The notes beneath the pieces are model-generated. The model saw only the letters and a program-made list of their open reading frames with translations. It made no database searches and was not told where the DNA came from. 64,000 nucleotides of DNA from Crossaster papposus. Lineage: Eukaryota; Echinodermata; Asteroidea; Velatida; Solasteridae. The stretch's first letter is position 1. The number at the start of each line of letters is the position of its first letter. The stretch spans positions 372,001-436,000 of the forward strand of contig JBAIAA010000525.1 in assembly GCA_037893245.1 (NCBI GenBank), written 5' to 3'. Positions 11,701-22,095 of this stretch are shown here, one piece after another. The position numbers and the translations under genes are program-made.

Positions 11701-12640
11701 AACAACCCATGCGATATTTGGCAGATGATGTACATGGCTGGTAGGACGTTCTTCGAATTTTGGGGCTTATAGATGGTAGGCTGGCACGGGATCTGAGTAA
11801 ATGCTTTTTTAGAGATCTGCCATCATCACTGCTTGTTTCTTGATTAGCAACTGCATAACAAGGTTGAATCTGGTGATAAACAAGAGGGGGGAAATATACA
11901 ATCAATAATACATTTTTGAACGACCTGTTACGATAATTTCTTATTTTAAAGGTCAATATAGCCCCACTTGGGTCATCATTCGTGCAGTTTGGTAATGGTG
12001 ATGAAGCTGGACTGAAGTATATAAGCAGGGGTTATTTTCCAACCCCCTTTCCAACCCCCCCCCCCCCCCCCCCCAACCAATCCCCCAACCAACCCCACCC
12101 CCGTGCAACCCCCACTCACTGTCTGGGCTGTCAACATCGGGGTAGATCTGGTAATAACCAAAACTTCAGAAGCAGATTTTCCGGGGCCAAGGTAAGAGAA
12201 ATGAATTTTATTTTGTCTATGTCTATTCAACATACATTTTAAAGGTAAAACAGCCTCTCAAAATTCGATATAGACACAATCTGGGAAGCTGGGGAAGCAG
12301 ATTAGATCGTTAATTTTGACCTTACTTTATAGGCTACACGTGTACATGACCTACCTGCATCTTTACTGTTTTGGCCTGTCCGAGATTATTGGGTAACTCA
12401 ACCTCTTGCTTGGTTCCTTGCCAAGCTACATCTACAAAGTACTGATCTAGATAGGCGGCAATATACGGGACCCGATGATGACAGCGAACCCGACAAGGCC
12501 GAGACTGAGTGTTGGGAGGCATATGTGCTTTCTCCGACAGTGTCTCTGCACGCTTACGCTTCTCCGCTGCATGCCAGGCATATTGCAGATTGTCGGACGT
12601 TCGGGATCAATAATCCAGCGGTACTAACACGCAACGTTTA
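11701..12640 (-). CDS. Candidate small host gene, at least three exons
   Basis: Not recognised. Reading leftward, an open exon from about 12,590 to 12,355 includes an ATG at 12,522 (MPPNTQSRPCRVRCHHRVP, later YLDQYFVDVAWQGTKQEVEL). It ends KMQ at a CAG/GTAGGT donor. A 28-bp micro-exon at 12,120-12,147 (IYPDVDSPD) has a TTACCAG acceptor and a GTGAGT donor. Accepting at TTATGCAG near 11,865 keeps the frame and gives ANQETSSDDGRSLKKHLLRS and a stop at about 11,700. Phases fit, but the micro-exon and the absence of a known domain make this tentative. The open frame may begin upstream of the ATG (AWHAAEKRKRAETLSEKAH). A poly-C/CCCAACC tract lies in the second intron (12,046-12,120). Confidence 0.3.
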
Positions 12641-12660
12641 GCGTAAACCCGATGCATGTA

Positions 12661-13045
12661 CTGTGTAGTGTCACGACTGTTTGGCTGGTTTTCACGACCA
12701 ATTCTCGTACGGCAGTTGTAGCACACAGTAGCAGGTCTAGGCTCACCAACTTCTCTGCCAATTCGTTGCCATTTTCACAAGGTTTTCTCGGCCGTAACAT
12801 TATTGTAAGTGAACAAACCAACTGGTTTTATCACGGAGTCTTCGACACGCGACGATCGTGACATGGGCGACGCCATGATTGTTTTGATTCGCAATGATAC
12901 AATGGCCTATGACCTGAGTTGTGATTGGAGAATTCGGATCACGTGGTACCAGAGCGCATGTATTTCAAACTAATGTGACACGCTAGCGTAATGCGACCAT
13001 GAACAAATGCCCCGTTGCTGTTGATCATTTAGTGCCGATTTTGGT
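12661..13045. other. No recognised gene
   Basis: Moderately GC-rich DNA between the candidate small gene and the Gypsy fragment. It could hold the promoter or upstream exons of that gene, but nothing specific is visible. Confidence 0.3.
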
Positions 13046-13049
13046 AGAT

Positions 13050-13850
13050 AATTACTCAAATTCGACAGGCGTTTTTGTGGAGAACTGTTTTTGTGGAGAA
13101 CTGTTTTTAATCATAATCGATCTCCGGACAAAACTATGTCCAAAACCAAAGAGTTCTCTAAGACCCAAGGGATCGAAACGGGATGAAAAGAAAAATGTGT
13201 ACATCGTACGGCCTATTATCTTCGATGGATTACTCGGTTGAGTTACATCATTTCCCGTCAATTCATTGGCAGGTTTCACAACTCGTCTCATAGATAGTGG
13301 AATGACGTCGTCAGTCTCCATATGAAACTCACTCCACGCTTTGTGTTGTCTTTGGCAATATATGCAACCACCGCACGGTAATGCTCGCACTTGGCATTCA
13401 CCGACGAAACAATCACATTGTTGGGGGTTGCAATACTTCCTTGATAGCGCAGCAACATTTCCATGTTTTACGCCTGCTCGGTGAAGTATTTTGAACCGAT
13501 ATTGAGCTAGCACCTCCAGCCATCGGGCTAGCTGATCCTGAGGTTCTAAAAAACTGAACAGCCATCTCAGTGAATTATGGTCCGTGTGTAAGTTGAACTC
13601 CCGTACACGGAGATAGTAACGAAACTGTTGTATGAAAGTTATGCCAGCCAGCAACTCGCGTCGTCTCACACAGTAACGCCTTTGTCCAGTCGTTTACTGG
13701 CGTACGCAATAACTCGTTCTTCACCTACCTGCTCCTGGGATAACACGGCACCAATTCCAATATTCGAAGCATCCGTGTCAAAGATGTACTTTCCGTCTGG
13801 TCGAGGGTAGGCAAGCATGGGCGAATGGGTTAGTGACACTTTAGACTGGG
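13050..13850 (-). pseudogene. Ty3/Gypsy RNase H fragment
   Basis: Reading leftward from 13,850: SPMLAYPRPDGKYIFDTDAS, IGAVLSQEQ, RVIAYASKRLDKG, then after a frame break RRELLAGITFIQQFRYYL, LHTDHNSLRWL and ARWLEVLAQYRFKILHRAG. This is the RNase H domain of a Ty3/Gypsy polyprotein, with the first and third catalytic Asp visible in FDTDAS and TDHNSL. A Cys-rich linker (CGGCIYCQRQ) and the spacer before the integrase follow. A stop/frameshift near 13,665 and truncation at both ends make it a relic. The right edge abuts the old LINE fragment. Confidence 0.8.
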
Positions 13851-14033
13851 CCCAATATCATTTGTAGCAATGATCAACGAGGCAGCATCAGACATCTCTG
13901 CCCGACATTGGAAGTATGTCGATGACATGACACTTGTTGAAACTGTGAAGGGCTCTGAGCAATGTCATATGCAGGAGAATTTGACTTCGATCGAAAAGTG
14001 GTCAAGTGCTAACCGCTTAAAGGTAGTATACAC

Positions 14034-17000
14034 TAATAATAATAATAATAATATGGATTTATAATGCGCACTTCTCCAGAAAACCGATCAAGCCTACACA
14101 AAAAGAAAACATTATACAATAGAAAATGAAAAATAAACATAATTGAACTTAAATAAAACCCAATGAAAGTCTAAGTGAACAAGTGTGTTTTTAGTTCCCT
14201 CTTGAAGTTGTTGAGTGATGTTGTTTTGCGAAGTGAGACAGGGAGCTTATTCCATAGGGCAGGAGCAGCTTTGGCAAAAGCACGGTCTCCGTAACGAATT
14301 GTTCTAGACCTTGGTTCTACCAGCAAGTGAGATCCAGCAGACCGTAGAGCACGACTGCTGTGCTTAGTGGAGATTAGTTCACAAAGATACTGTGGGGCTT
14401 GTCCATGCAGAACTTTGAACACAAGGAGGCAGATTTTGAAGGTGATCCTCTTTCTAATGGGGAGCCAATGTAGGCGTCTTAGGACGGGCGATATGTGGTC
14501 GTATTTTCTGGCTTGGACAACGACTCGAGCGGCATTATTGTGTACACGTTGCAGACGAGAAATAGATGCAGCTGGAAGGCCAACTAAGAGCGAGTTGCAA
14601 CAATCCATGCGGGAGGAGACCAGAGCATGGATGACTTTCTCAGCTGTATCCAGAGACAAGTATTTGCGAATTTTGGCTATGTTACGAAGATGGAAGTTAG
14701 CGCTTTTGCACACACTTGAGATGTGTGCTTCCATGTTGAACAGTTTGTCAAACACAACTCCAAGATTGCGTGCACTTTTGGAGGCTGACAAATCGTGGTT
14801 GTTGATTGAGAACTGTTGTGAAGTAAACTTTGCATGGTCGTGTCGCGATCCCACAACAAGAACCTGTGTCTTTTCCGCATTCAGTCGCAGGAAATTACGA
14901 CTCATCCACGTTTGAATATGGCTGACACAGTCGTGCATCTGCTTGAAGGACTCATCTGCAGTTACACCAGGAGTGAAGGATATGTAGAGCTGGGTATCGT
15001 CGGCATAGAGATGAAACTTGACGTTGTGATGTCTAGCGATGTCGCCTAGTGGTAGGGTATATGTCGTGAAGAGGACAGGGCCTAGAACGGAGCCCTGAGG
15101 GACGCCGCAGTCTAGGGGCCGGGATTCTGATCTGCTTTGAGCGATGCACACCGTTTGAGACCTGTCAGCAAGATATGACTTTATCCACTGCAAAGCAGAT
15201 CCAGTCACACCGAGCCGCTCTGATAGTCGTTGCAGTAGAAGTTGATGGTCCACTGTATCAAAGGCAGCAGATAGGTCCAGTAGAACTAGTAAGACCATCT
15301 GCCGATTGTCAATGGAGTGAAGAATATCGTTTGAAACTCTGACGAGAGCAGTTTCAACACTGTGTCCTCTTCTGTATGCAGACTGCATGTCTTCTAGAAG
15401 ATGGTTGTCCTCCAAGTGACTTGTAAGTTGGCGTAGGACAATTCTCTCCAGAACTTTGGAGATAAATGGCAAGTTTGATACCGGTCGGTAATTGTTAAGT
15501 TGCTCAGGATCAAGGCCGTCTTTCTTCAGCAAAGGTGTAACATGTGCTATCTTGTATTCCTCCGGAACCTTGGTAGCTGCCAGGGAAGAGTTGACGATGT
15601 TTTGGATGCCTGGTGCAAAAGACATGGGAATTTTCTTGACAATCCAGGTAGGAACTGGATCGAGACGACATGTCTTATTTGGTGATGACGCGATGATCTG
15701 AACGATATCAACAATGGAAATAGCCTCAAATGTTGAAAGTTCATGAATGCAAGTAGGTGGCAGATTGGAAGTGAATGTTGTATGTCCTCCAGTAGAATCT
15801 CGAATAGCCTTAATTTTGTCGCTGAAAAAGGTGCTAAATCTGTTGGCCAAGTCTGTGTCGTTGTTATGACTTGGTAGTGTAATGCTTTTAGTTGCACCAA
15901 GAAGATTCTTCACCGTCTGAAATAACCGTTTGGGATCACTGGAACATTCCGTGATTTTAGCATTCATGTATTCAGTCTTAGCATTACTGGTCAGCAGCTT
16001 TAGTTCGTTTCTCTTGGCAACGAAGATGGAGCGATCTGTCTGACGTCGGGATCGGCGCCAGCGCCTCTCTGCACGCCGCACGGCCTGCTTTTGCAATCTG
16101 ATGTGATGAGAATACCAAGGGATATTGTGGCGGAGAGTGATGTTTTTACACTGTTCTGGTGCATGAATGTTCAAAATATGTTGAACCTTAGTGTTGTACT
16201 CATCTACCTGCTGTGACACATCATCGACGGTAGTTAATGTGGAGAGTGAGTTGTGTATTTCTTCTGAGAAAATGTCCAGATTGATGTCCCGGAGTTTTCT
16301 GTACGTCACCTTCTTGATAGGAGCGTGACGCTTGTTGAGGCAACAGGTGAAAGAAATTGCTGCATGATCCGACAGAAATGTGTCTACTTGAATTTCCTTG
16401 ACAAGTTGTGATCCCACTCTTGTGATGACGAGATCAAGCGTATGTCCTGACATGTGAGTTTCTCCACGTACATGCTGAACCAGATCAGCAGTCTCTAGAA
16501 GATCGGCAAATTTGATTGACTCGGGATTTAGACTGTCAACATGAATGTTGAAATCGCCAGCAAGTAAGAAATTCGCATTTGATTGTGCTAGTTCATCCAG
16601 GATTATTGGAAAATCATCCAGGAACATACCTTGTGTCAGTTCATTTTTCCTTGATGGAGGTGGTCGATAAATGACGATAATTCTCAGGTTCTGTTCATTG
16701 AACTTCAAATCCAGTTCAGCACATTCAAAACTGCGAAATTTCCGTATGGGTTGTAAAGATGCATCGAGCGAAAGCTTGCTGACAATGGCAATTCCACCAC
16801 CTCTGCCATTTCTCGGCACAGAATGGCATACGTAGCCGGGTGGTGTTAGTGCTTTCAGTGTCACGTGATCGCTTTCTGGCACCCATGTTTCTGTTATGAT
16901 GAAGATGTCCAGGCAGGTTTGAAGAATGTAAGTCTCAAGAAGTTCCGTCTTATTGCGTACAGACTGTGCATTTAGTAACACGATCTTAGATGAGGGATGT

Positions 17001-17585
17001 AAACCAGTCAGTAGAATCTTTCGAAGACAGCGTGGGCGTGCATGTTCAAGACGGGCATTGTTCATGTACCTGTTCCTGTGCGATTGTACAACAGGGATGG
17101 TGTTTTGGTGTTTGCAGAAAGCACGAACTCCTCTCTTTGTAGGTTTGACACTGCTAATGCCATTGTCCACAATTGTGTGATAGACATCAATAGGCAGTCT
17201 AGTCCCAGAGCATTGTTTCCTAATGTCCAGTAGCACCTCCTTAGAGTATGAAAGCAAAGCCATTGTCCAGATGAGAATAATGGTGTTCACTGCTGTCCTT
17301 TGAAAAGCCATCAGCACTGGTCAAAGTCAGTGAAGGAGAAATACACAATAGACATGTAGCTATGTGCTTACTTTCCAATGATAAGATTTGAAAAACTGCA
17401 AAATGTATCCCACCAAATGTCTCTAAAAACGAGAAACCAGTGATATTAGAAAGTGTCCAGTGTCGTCTCTGCACTTTCCTCTTCAAGTTGATATATAATT
17501 TGTCCAACGTGTGCATAGCAGTCCAGATAAAATAACTAAAATCAACAGAGCTTATAGCCAGTGCAACCATGAGGCGCGACTGTTC
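14034..17585 (-). mobile_element. CR1/L2-type LINE, about 3.55 kb, apparently intact ORF
   Basis: Flanked by ATACAC at 14,028-14,033 and 17,586-17,591 (target-site duplication). The 3' end, on the left, has an (ATT)n tail, typical of L2/CR1-group LINEs. About 270 bp of leader precede the single ORF and about 135 bp of 3' UTR follow. A relative's 3' tail occurs at about 58,390-58,500. Confidence 0.85.
14171..17317 (-). CDS. LINE polyprotein: apurinic endonuclease plus reverse transcriptase
   Basis: 1,048 codons without a stop. The N-terminal half is an exonuclease/endonuclease/phosphatase domain: LLNAQSVRNK, IITETWV, YRPPPS, LLAGDFNIHVDS and LSDHAAISF give the Asn, Glu, Asp/Asn and SDH motifs that nick target DNA. 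The RT domain follows: NYRPVSNLPFISKVLER, SAYRRGHSVETAL, LLDLSAAFDTVDH, GVPQGSVLGPVLF, the catalytic YADDTQLY, and LGVVFD. The C-terminus (HWLPIRKRITFKI, APALWNKLPVSLR, FKRELKTHLFT) is typical of L2/CR1-group LINEs. No separate ORF1 is visible upstream, so the copy is either 5'-truncated or of a single-ORF type. All catalytic motifs are kept, so it may be a recent copy. Confidence 0.92.
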   Translation of the reverse strand: MLMAFQRTAVNTIILIWTMALLSYSKEVLLDIRKQCSGTRLPIDVYHTIVDNGISSVKPTKRGVRAFCKHQNTIPVVQSHRNRYMNNARLEHARPRCLRKILLTGLHPSSKIVLLNAQSVRNKTELLETYILQTCLDIFIITETWVPESDHVTLKALTPPGYVCHSVPRNGRGGGIAIVSKLSLDASLQPIRKFRSFECAELDLKFNEQNLRIIVIYRPPPSRKNELTQGMFLDDFPIILDELAQSNANFLLAGDFNIHVDSLNPESIKFADLLETADLVQHVRGETHMSGHTLDLVITRVGSQLVKEIQVDTFLSDHAAISFTCCLNKRHAPIKKVTYRKLRDINLDIFSEEIHNSLSTLTTVDDVSQQVDEYNTKVQHILNIHAPEQCKNITLRHNIPWYSHHIRLQKQAVRRAERRWRRSRRQTDRSIFVAKRNELKLLTSNAKTEYMNAKITECSSDPKRLFQTVKNLLGATKSITLPSHNNDTDLANRFSTFFSDKIKAIRDSTGGHTTFTSNLPPTCIHELSTFEAISIVDIVQIIASSPNKTCRLDPVPTWIVKKIPMSFAPGIQNIVNSSLAATKVPEEYKIAHVTPLLKKDGLDPEQLNNYRPVSNLPFISKVLERIVLRQLTSHLEDNHLLEDMQSAYRRGHSVETALVRVSNDILHSIDNRQMVLLVLLDLSAAFDTVDHQLLLQRLSERLGVTGSALQWIKSYLADRSQTVCIAQSRSESRPLDCGVPQGSVLGPVLFTTYTLPLGDIARHHNVKFHLYADDTQLYISFTPGVTADESFKQMHDCVSHIQTWMSRNFLRLNAEKTQVLVVGSRHDHAKFTSQQFSINNHDLSASKSARNLGVVFDKLFNMEAHISSVCKSANFHLRNIAKIRKYLSLDTAEKVIHALVSSRMDCCNSLLVGLPAASISRLQRVHNNAARVVVQARKYDHISPVLRRLHWLPIRKRITFKICLLVFKVLHGQAPQYLCELISTKHSSRALRSAGSHLLVEPRSRTIRYGDRAFAKAAPALWNKLPVSLRKTTSLNNFKRELKTHLFT

Positions 17586-17591
17586 ATACAC

Positions 17592-17956
17592 CATTTGCAG
17601 ATATCAAAAAAATTACCACCGAATTATTAAGAAATATCTTACTCATATGAAAGTAAATACTGATTCTAGGCATCCAGCAAAATGATTGCGCTAGATATCC
17701 TGTAATTATTCTGAAAAATAGATTTTTATAAAGAAAAATTCGCGATCGCCGGACGTCGATCGCTAAAAAACACAAATAACATAAAAATAACTGCTCGACG
17801 CCGGTTGAAAACAAACGCTGTTTTTCGTGCTTTTCTTGACATCCATGATTGTAAAACTTCGGACAGGTCAGTTAAACGATATTTACTATAAAATACAATC
17901 CCCCAAATCTACTCATTCATGATAATTCAAGCAGTTACCAATGATGTATACTACCT
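17592..17956 (-). repeat. Body of AGGTAGTATACAC MITE (reverse orientation)
   Basis: Contains CATTTGCAGATATCAAAAA, TGATTGCGCTAGATATCCTG, CTGCTCGACGCCGGTTGAAA and AACGATATTTACTATAAA. These match, inverted, the intact copy at 52,693-53,070 and fragments at 35,200-35,327 and 55,460-55,577. Confidence 0.85.
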
Positions 17957-18174
17957 TTAAAACTAAATCCAGCAAAATGTGCAGTCATGAGTGTATGCTT
18001 TAAACAATGCATGCCAACGCTGACAGAACTAAAAATTATGTGATCGACAGCTCCAAGAAAACAACTCGCTGAAAATACTGGGGCTCATCATCCAGTCGGA
18101 CCTTCAATGGAATAAATGGGTGACAGATATGACTTCGAAGGCAAACAGGCGAATGTACATGTTGCGACTCTTAA

Positions 18175-18408
18175 CCAGTTCGCGCCGGATGACGAATATA
18201 AACGCAAAAATTTCCCCAAATTCAAAACGGATGACGAATATATACGCCAAGTTCAAGTTCGGAAATGTATGTCAGCAGCGCGCAAGGCCGGAAATGCGTG
18301 GGTGTGCTACCCAGCACTATAGGCCTGAACACGCTTCGGATCGAGTTTCGTTAAAAATAATCCCGCCCGTCGGCTCGGCAATGTTAAAATAATCCCGGCG
18401 CGAACTGG
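18175..18408 (+). mobile_element. 234-bp TTAA-target MITE, copy 2
   Basis: Same element as 6,288-6,521, same length, one difference seen (GGCTCGGCAATG against GGCTCGGCGATG). TTAA flanks are at 18,171-18,174 and 18,409-18,412. It is inserted in the old LINE relic and joins the LINE reading frame to its own, producing a chimeric open frame of no likely function. Confidence 0.92.
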
Positions 18409-19570
18409 TTAAAGCATTTCGCGTTGCCTTCGAATGCTTTGCTCACTACCCACAAGGGGTACATAAGACCAATTATGGAATATGCAGTCCCAGTGTGGAC
18501 ATCTGGACTCACACCGCAGCAGAGAAATACTCTTGAACAGATCCATAAAAGGGCATGTAGAATCATCTTGGGTGATCAATAAATAGGATATAAACAATAA
18601 CTGCCTGATCTTGGTATCCCTACTTTTGTTAGGAGAAGAGAGGATGTATGTTATAAATGTGTATGCTATGTAGCCTACGTAAGGATGATAAGCTTTGTAA
18701 TTGGCTACCCGAGCACAGGTCCGAATCCCATACTTATAAATTAAGAAATAATAATCACATTTCCATTCAAAACTGCAGAACAAACCGGTACAAAATAGCC
18801 CTGTGCCCTATCTTACTAGATTAAAGAACACAACAAATATGTCAATTTATCTCCCCATCTCGAGAACTATCTCTGGTACTTTATTTGACGCAGTAATCAC
18901 ATAATTTTTTTAATTAATTAATAATTGTGTTTATATGTACATGTATTTCTTACCCTTTCCCCGCCTACTTTCACCTCCACCACCAATTTCCAACCCACTC
19001 CCACCACTTATCCCAACCACCCATCCACCATCATCTACATATACCCTACCCTACCTACTTCCTACCGGTACCCCACCCTCTCAAACTTCCCCACCCAATT
19101 CCCCACCCCTACCATTTTTCCTATCCTACCTTACCCATCTAATTCATTTGTATTTTATATTTCTTTTCCTTTTTTTTCAGGTGGTTTTTAAGTGGTTGAT
19201 TAATTAATTGGTGTTTAAATGTGTATGATTAATATTAGGTTTTTGTCTGCTTTCCTAAAGTGTTTTATGTTTGTACATATGCAATGTGAAGTTTTATATT
19301 ATTCTAATTTGTAAATGTTCTTGACAATTCCGCTGTTGGCGCCCGGGCGACGAAAAAGACATGAAATAAACCAATCTATATTAGTACTAGATTTGAGTAA
19401 ACTTATAAAACGTTCATTTCGGATATATTTCTCTAATTGTATACTTTTTTAACAACTTGTATAGCTGACTTTCACGGTTAAGCAAGGAATGCTAGCATTA
19501 ATTCACTTTTAGCTGGGAATACAACATACTACGGTCATTTAAGGATGCTTTTTTTCTAGCCTCTGTCGAA

Positions 19571-19935
19571 AGTATTATGTTATATGGCGATGAGACATGG
19601 ACTATGACAAAGAAACTTAGGCAGAGACTAGATGGTACTTATGCTCGCCTACTCATGAGAGCGCAAAATGTTATATGGAGGAAACATAAGACAAAGGTAA
19701 AAATATGGAGGCATCCCACCTATCTCAACCATAGTAGCACAACACAGAACCCGCATTGCCGGCCTCCGCTAAAGAGCCAAAGAACAAATGTTTTCCGACC
19801 TTATCTACTAGAGACTGCCTTGCCCAAACAGAGGGAGCCGACCATGCACTCAACTACGTTGACACTGTATGCAACGATGGCTGTTTGGTTGTATCCATTT
19901 CGGCTGTGGCCGCCCAATGATGATGACGAGTAACG
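19571..19935 (+). pseudogene. C-terminal fragment of a second non-LTR retrotransposon
   Basis: Reads ASVESIMLYGDETWTMTKKL then RQRLDGTYARLLMRAQNVIW. This is the region downstream of the RT palm in LINEs whose C-termini carry LLYGSETWT and RLDGxYTRML motifs. The rest is frame-shifted, and the fragment ends in a GATGATGACGAG tail. It is a 5'-truncated dead copy. Confidence 0.6.
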
Positions 19936-20534
19936 TCTTGGAATTGTTGCTATTTTATTAATATTAGGGGGCGCGGCAAGACTGTGGTAATATATGCAGT
20001 ACCTATATCACGTGTTAATGATGGACTGACATGCAAATAAGTGCAGACCTAGGGGTTGGATATACGCCTAACGCCAAAGCGAGTCTATGGGCGATAAATT
20101 CAAGATTATTGAATCTTATCATTGTTTGTTTTATCATTACTCCGGGTCCAAGTGTAATTTCCGACCAAACATTTTATTTGGTTAGGTATACATTTTATCA
20201 GAAGAGTATTGAAAAGTTGGTGCGAGAAGCAAGCAACTTTAATAATTGAAAACGGATGCAAATATTTATCAGAAGCATATGTTCATGATTTGAAGAGTGG
20301 GTATTTTAAGATTGAGAATGTCGAACGCGGCTAACGTGAACTGACGTTAACGTTAATTTGCGCATGGAATTTAGAGCCATACCCGCACTAAATGAAAGGA
20401 ATAGTTCATGTGCCCCGAAAGTGAGATTCGGGATATTTGTTTATAATTTATAACAATTTTGTGGTAGTTATTGACCTTGTTGATGTTCGACAATTGAAGA
20501 TTCCGAATTTGCAGCTGTTTTATTCTGTTTCATA
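19936..20534. other. No recognised gene
   Basis: AT-rich DNA. A 72-codon open frame (20,031-20,249) has no recognisable domain. Nothing else stands out. Confidence 0.35.
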
Positions 20535-20935
20535 TTAAGTTTTTAACCAATCAGACTTGCAGTTCCAGAGATAGAGTTAACAAAAACTCGATATTTAATG
20601 TGACGTCACATAACACCCGATGACGTCATCATGACGTCACCTCAATGTATACATAACACATCCCGGAATATTCGCATGTAAGTTTGAACCCAATCGGACG
20701 TGTATTTCTAAAGATAGGTTTTAAAAACTGTATTTTTAATATGACGTCACATGACACCTGATGACGTTATCATGGCCACCTCAATTTATACCTATAACAC
20801 ATCCCGGAATACTTGCATACTAAGTTTGACCCCAGTCTGTACTTCCGGAGATATAGGGTCTTGAAAACTGCCCCTTTAACGTAATGTCACATGACACATC
20901 ATTACGTCACCATGGCGTCACCTCACGTTATAACT
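20535..20935 (+). repeat. Tandem repeat, about 145 bp, rich in TGACGTCA (three units)
   Basis: Units share TGACGTCACATGACAC, ATGACGTCATCATG, ACACATCCCGGAAT and an AAGTTTGA-CCCAATC block. Units of the same family lie inverted at 63,480-63,930 and once at about 29,680-29,830. Confidence 0.8.
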
Positions 20936-21219
20936 ATATTTACATTTGTCACATTTCTGTGTAAATATGTATGACACAATAAATCAGTGCACGCTATGAA
21001 AAAAATGCATAACATATTATTTGTAACACAGGTAACACTTTATTGTTACGGTCATGTTTTTCTCTAAATATTTTTGTTGCAATTTGACCGACAAAATTAT
21101 AGACCTCGATTCTTTGATTTTGAAATTTCCCGCCCTGTACTGGTTCCCGGCAAAGATCCACTGAAAACCACAATGACATCCACGATATAGTACCAGCGGA
21201 CTTGTAAACCAGCGAAAAG

Positions 21220-21490
21220 TGATGACGTACTATCCATGAAAACGCATACATGGTGGCCCTGAAGGGACTCCGCAGATCGCGAATATATCGACGTCAAATT
21301 TGACGTCAATATTCACGACTTTCCAAAAAAGTCGCGAATATTGACGTCAAATTTGACGTCGATATTCACGACTTTCCCCAAAAGTCGCGAATATTGACGT
21401 CAAATTTGACGTCAATATTCGCAAACTGCGGAGTCCCTTCAGGGCCACCATATGTAGGCCTATGCGTTTTCATGGGTAGTACGTCACACA
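21220..21490. repeat. Foldback element with three nested CRE-like palindromes
   Basis: Outer arms (CCATGAAAACGCATA, TGGTGGCCCTGAAGGGACTC at about 21,230-21,275) are mirrored at about 21,425-21,485. The core holds three copies of a palindromic module (TTGACGTCAAATTTGACGTC). The module at 21,387-21,422 is a perfect 36-bp palindrome centred on AAATTT. Related modules lie in the foldback at 56,300-57,340. Confidence 0.85.
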
Positions 21491-22095
21491 CAAAGTATGA
21501 ATTATTCATGAGTTGGGGGCTTTTGCTGAAACCGAGTTTTTCTGGGTTGAGAACGCCGATCAATTTTGTTGTTTTTTTGCATGAAGGAACAAGATTTATT
21601 GAATACTAATGATATATTAGTAATCATTATACATTTTTCGAACAAAAAACAGCAACACAGCCTTTATCATTATTCCGTTGTAGTCCATCTTTAAAAAAAA
21701 TCGTGGTTGGTTTTTATTTGAGTTTGACTTTCCAGTTACCCTGGAAGGAAAAGTCATGCGACTTTACAGACACGACAAAAACAAATATTTATACAAAATA
21801 TATAACAAAAATGTCACGAGTGACACCTACTGACGTCATCATGACATCAGTGTTTTAGGCACATCATTTGATCAGGTTTGATGTTGGTACTAAGGCACAT
21901 ACATGCACCATAAACCGTTTAGAAGAAAACTTGTGGAGAATTATTGTCCGTAAAAAAATACGGATAAAAATGTTGATCCAACTGTTTTACTCAATATACA
22001 GCTTTTAACGAAACGCACCCGTTATGGATTCAAGCGCTGTTGGGACAATACTGAAATACTGTAAAAAAAGCTTGTATAAAGAGTTCAAATCTTAC
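21491..22095. repeat. Degenerate composite-repeat remnant and unannotated DNA
   Basis: About 21,715-21,870 resembles the composite unit in weathered form (CTTTCCAGTTACCCTGGAAG, CTGACGTCATCATGACATCA, GTGTTTTAGGCAC). The rest holds no gene. It lies downstream of the last CEP104 exon seen. Confidence 0.45.

Larger units (their letters stand above)
14021..17956 (-). mobile_element. TTAA-target MITE (AGGTAGTATACAC family) carrying a LINE insertion
   Basis: TTAA at 14,017-14,020 and 17,957-17,960 flanks AGGTAGTATACAC at the left and GTATACTACCT at the right. The part at 17,592-17,956 is the body of the MITE in reverse orientation; it matches the uninterrupted copy at 52,693-53,070. The intact LINE at 14,034-17,585 landed 13 bp from its left end. 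Confidence 0.85.
13862..19380 (+). pseudogene. Old non-LTR retrotransposon (LINE) relic, split by two nested insertions
   Basis: Three pieces of one LINE. First, 13,862-14,020 has the reverse transcriptase (RT) catalytic motif in HWKYVDDMTLVET and ends SSANRLK. Second, 17,961-18,174 resumes with LNPAKCAVMSVCFKQ and ILGLIIQSDLQWNKWV. Third, 18,413 to about 18,840 carries YIRPIMEYAVPVWTSG, HKRACRIILG and a degraded C-terminus. The 3' UTR contains a C/T-rich CCACC tract (about 18,950-19,140) and ends near ATGAAATAAACC at 19,360-19,380. A TTAA MITE (14,021-17,956) separates pieces one and two and the 234-bp MITE separates two and three. Removing either one plus one TTAA restores the reading frame at that junction. 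Other frameshifts remain, so it is long dead. Confidence 0.8.

Noticed and set aside
11982..12242. Open frames across the poly-C/poly-G tract near 12.05 kb
   Set aside because: Low-complexity artefact overlapping the intron of the candidate small gene.
14367..14915. 182-codon plus-strand open frame inside the LINE
   Set aside because: Antisense shadow of the RT C-terminal region.
18120..18392. 90-codon chimeric open frame
   Set aside because: Starts in the old LINE and reads into the 234-bp MITE. The same MITE at 6.3 kb gives the same tail, so it is an insertion artefact.
18925..19207. Proline/serine-rich open frames in all three plus frames
   Set aside because: They come from a C/T/A-rich low-complexity tract in the 3' UTR of the old LINE.
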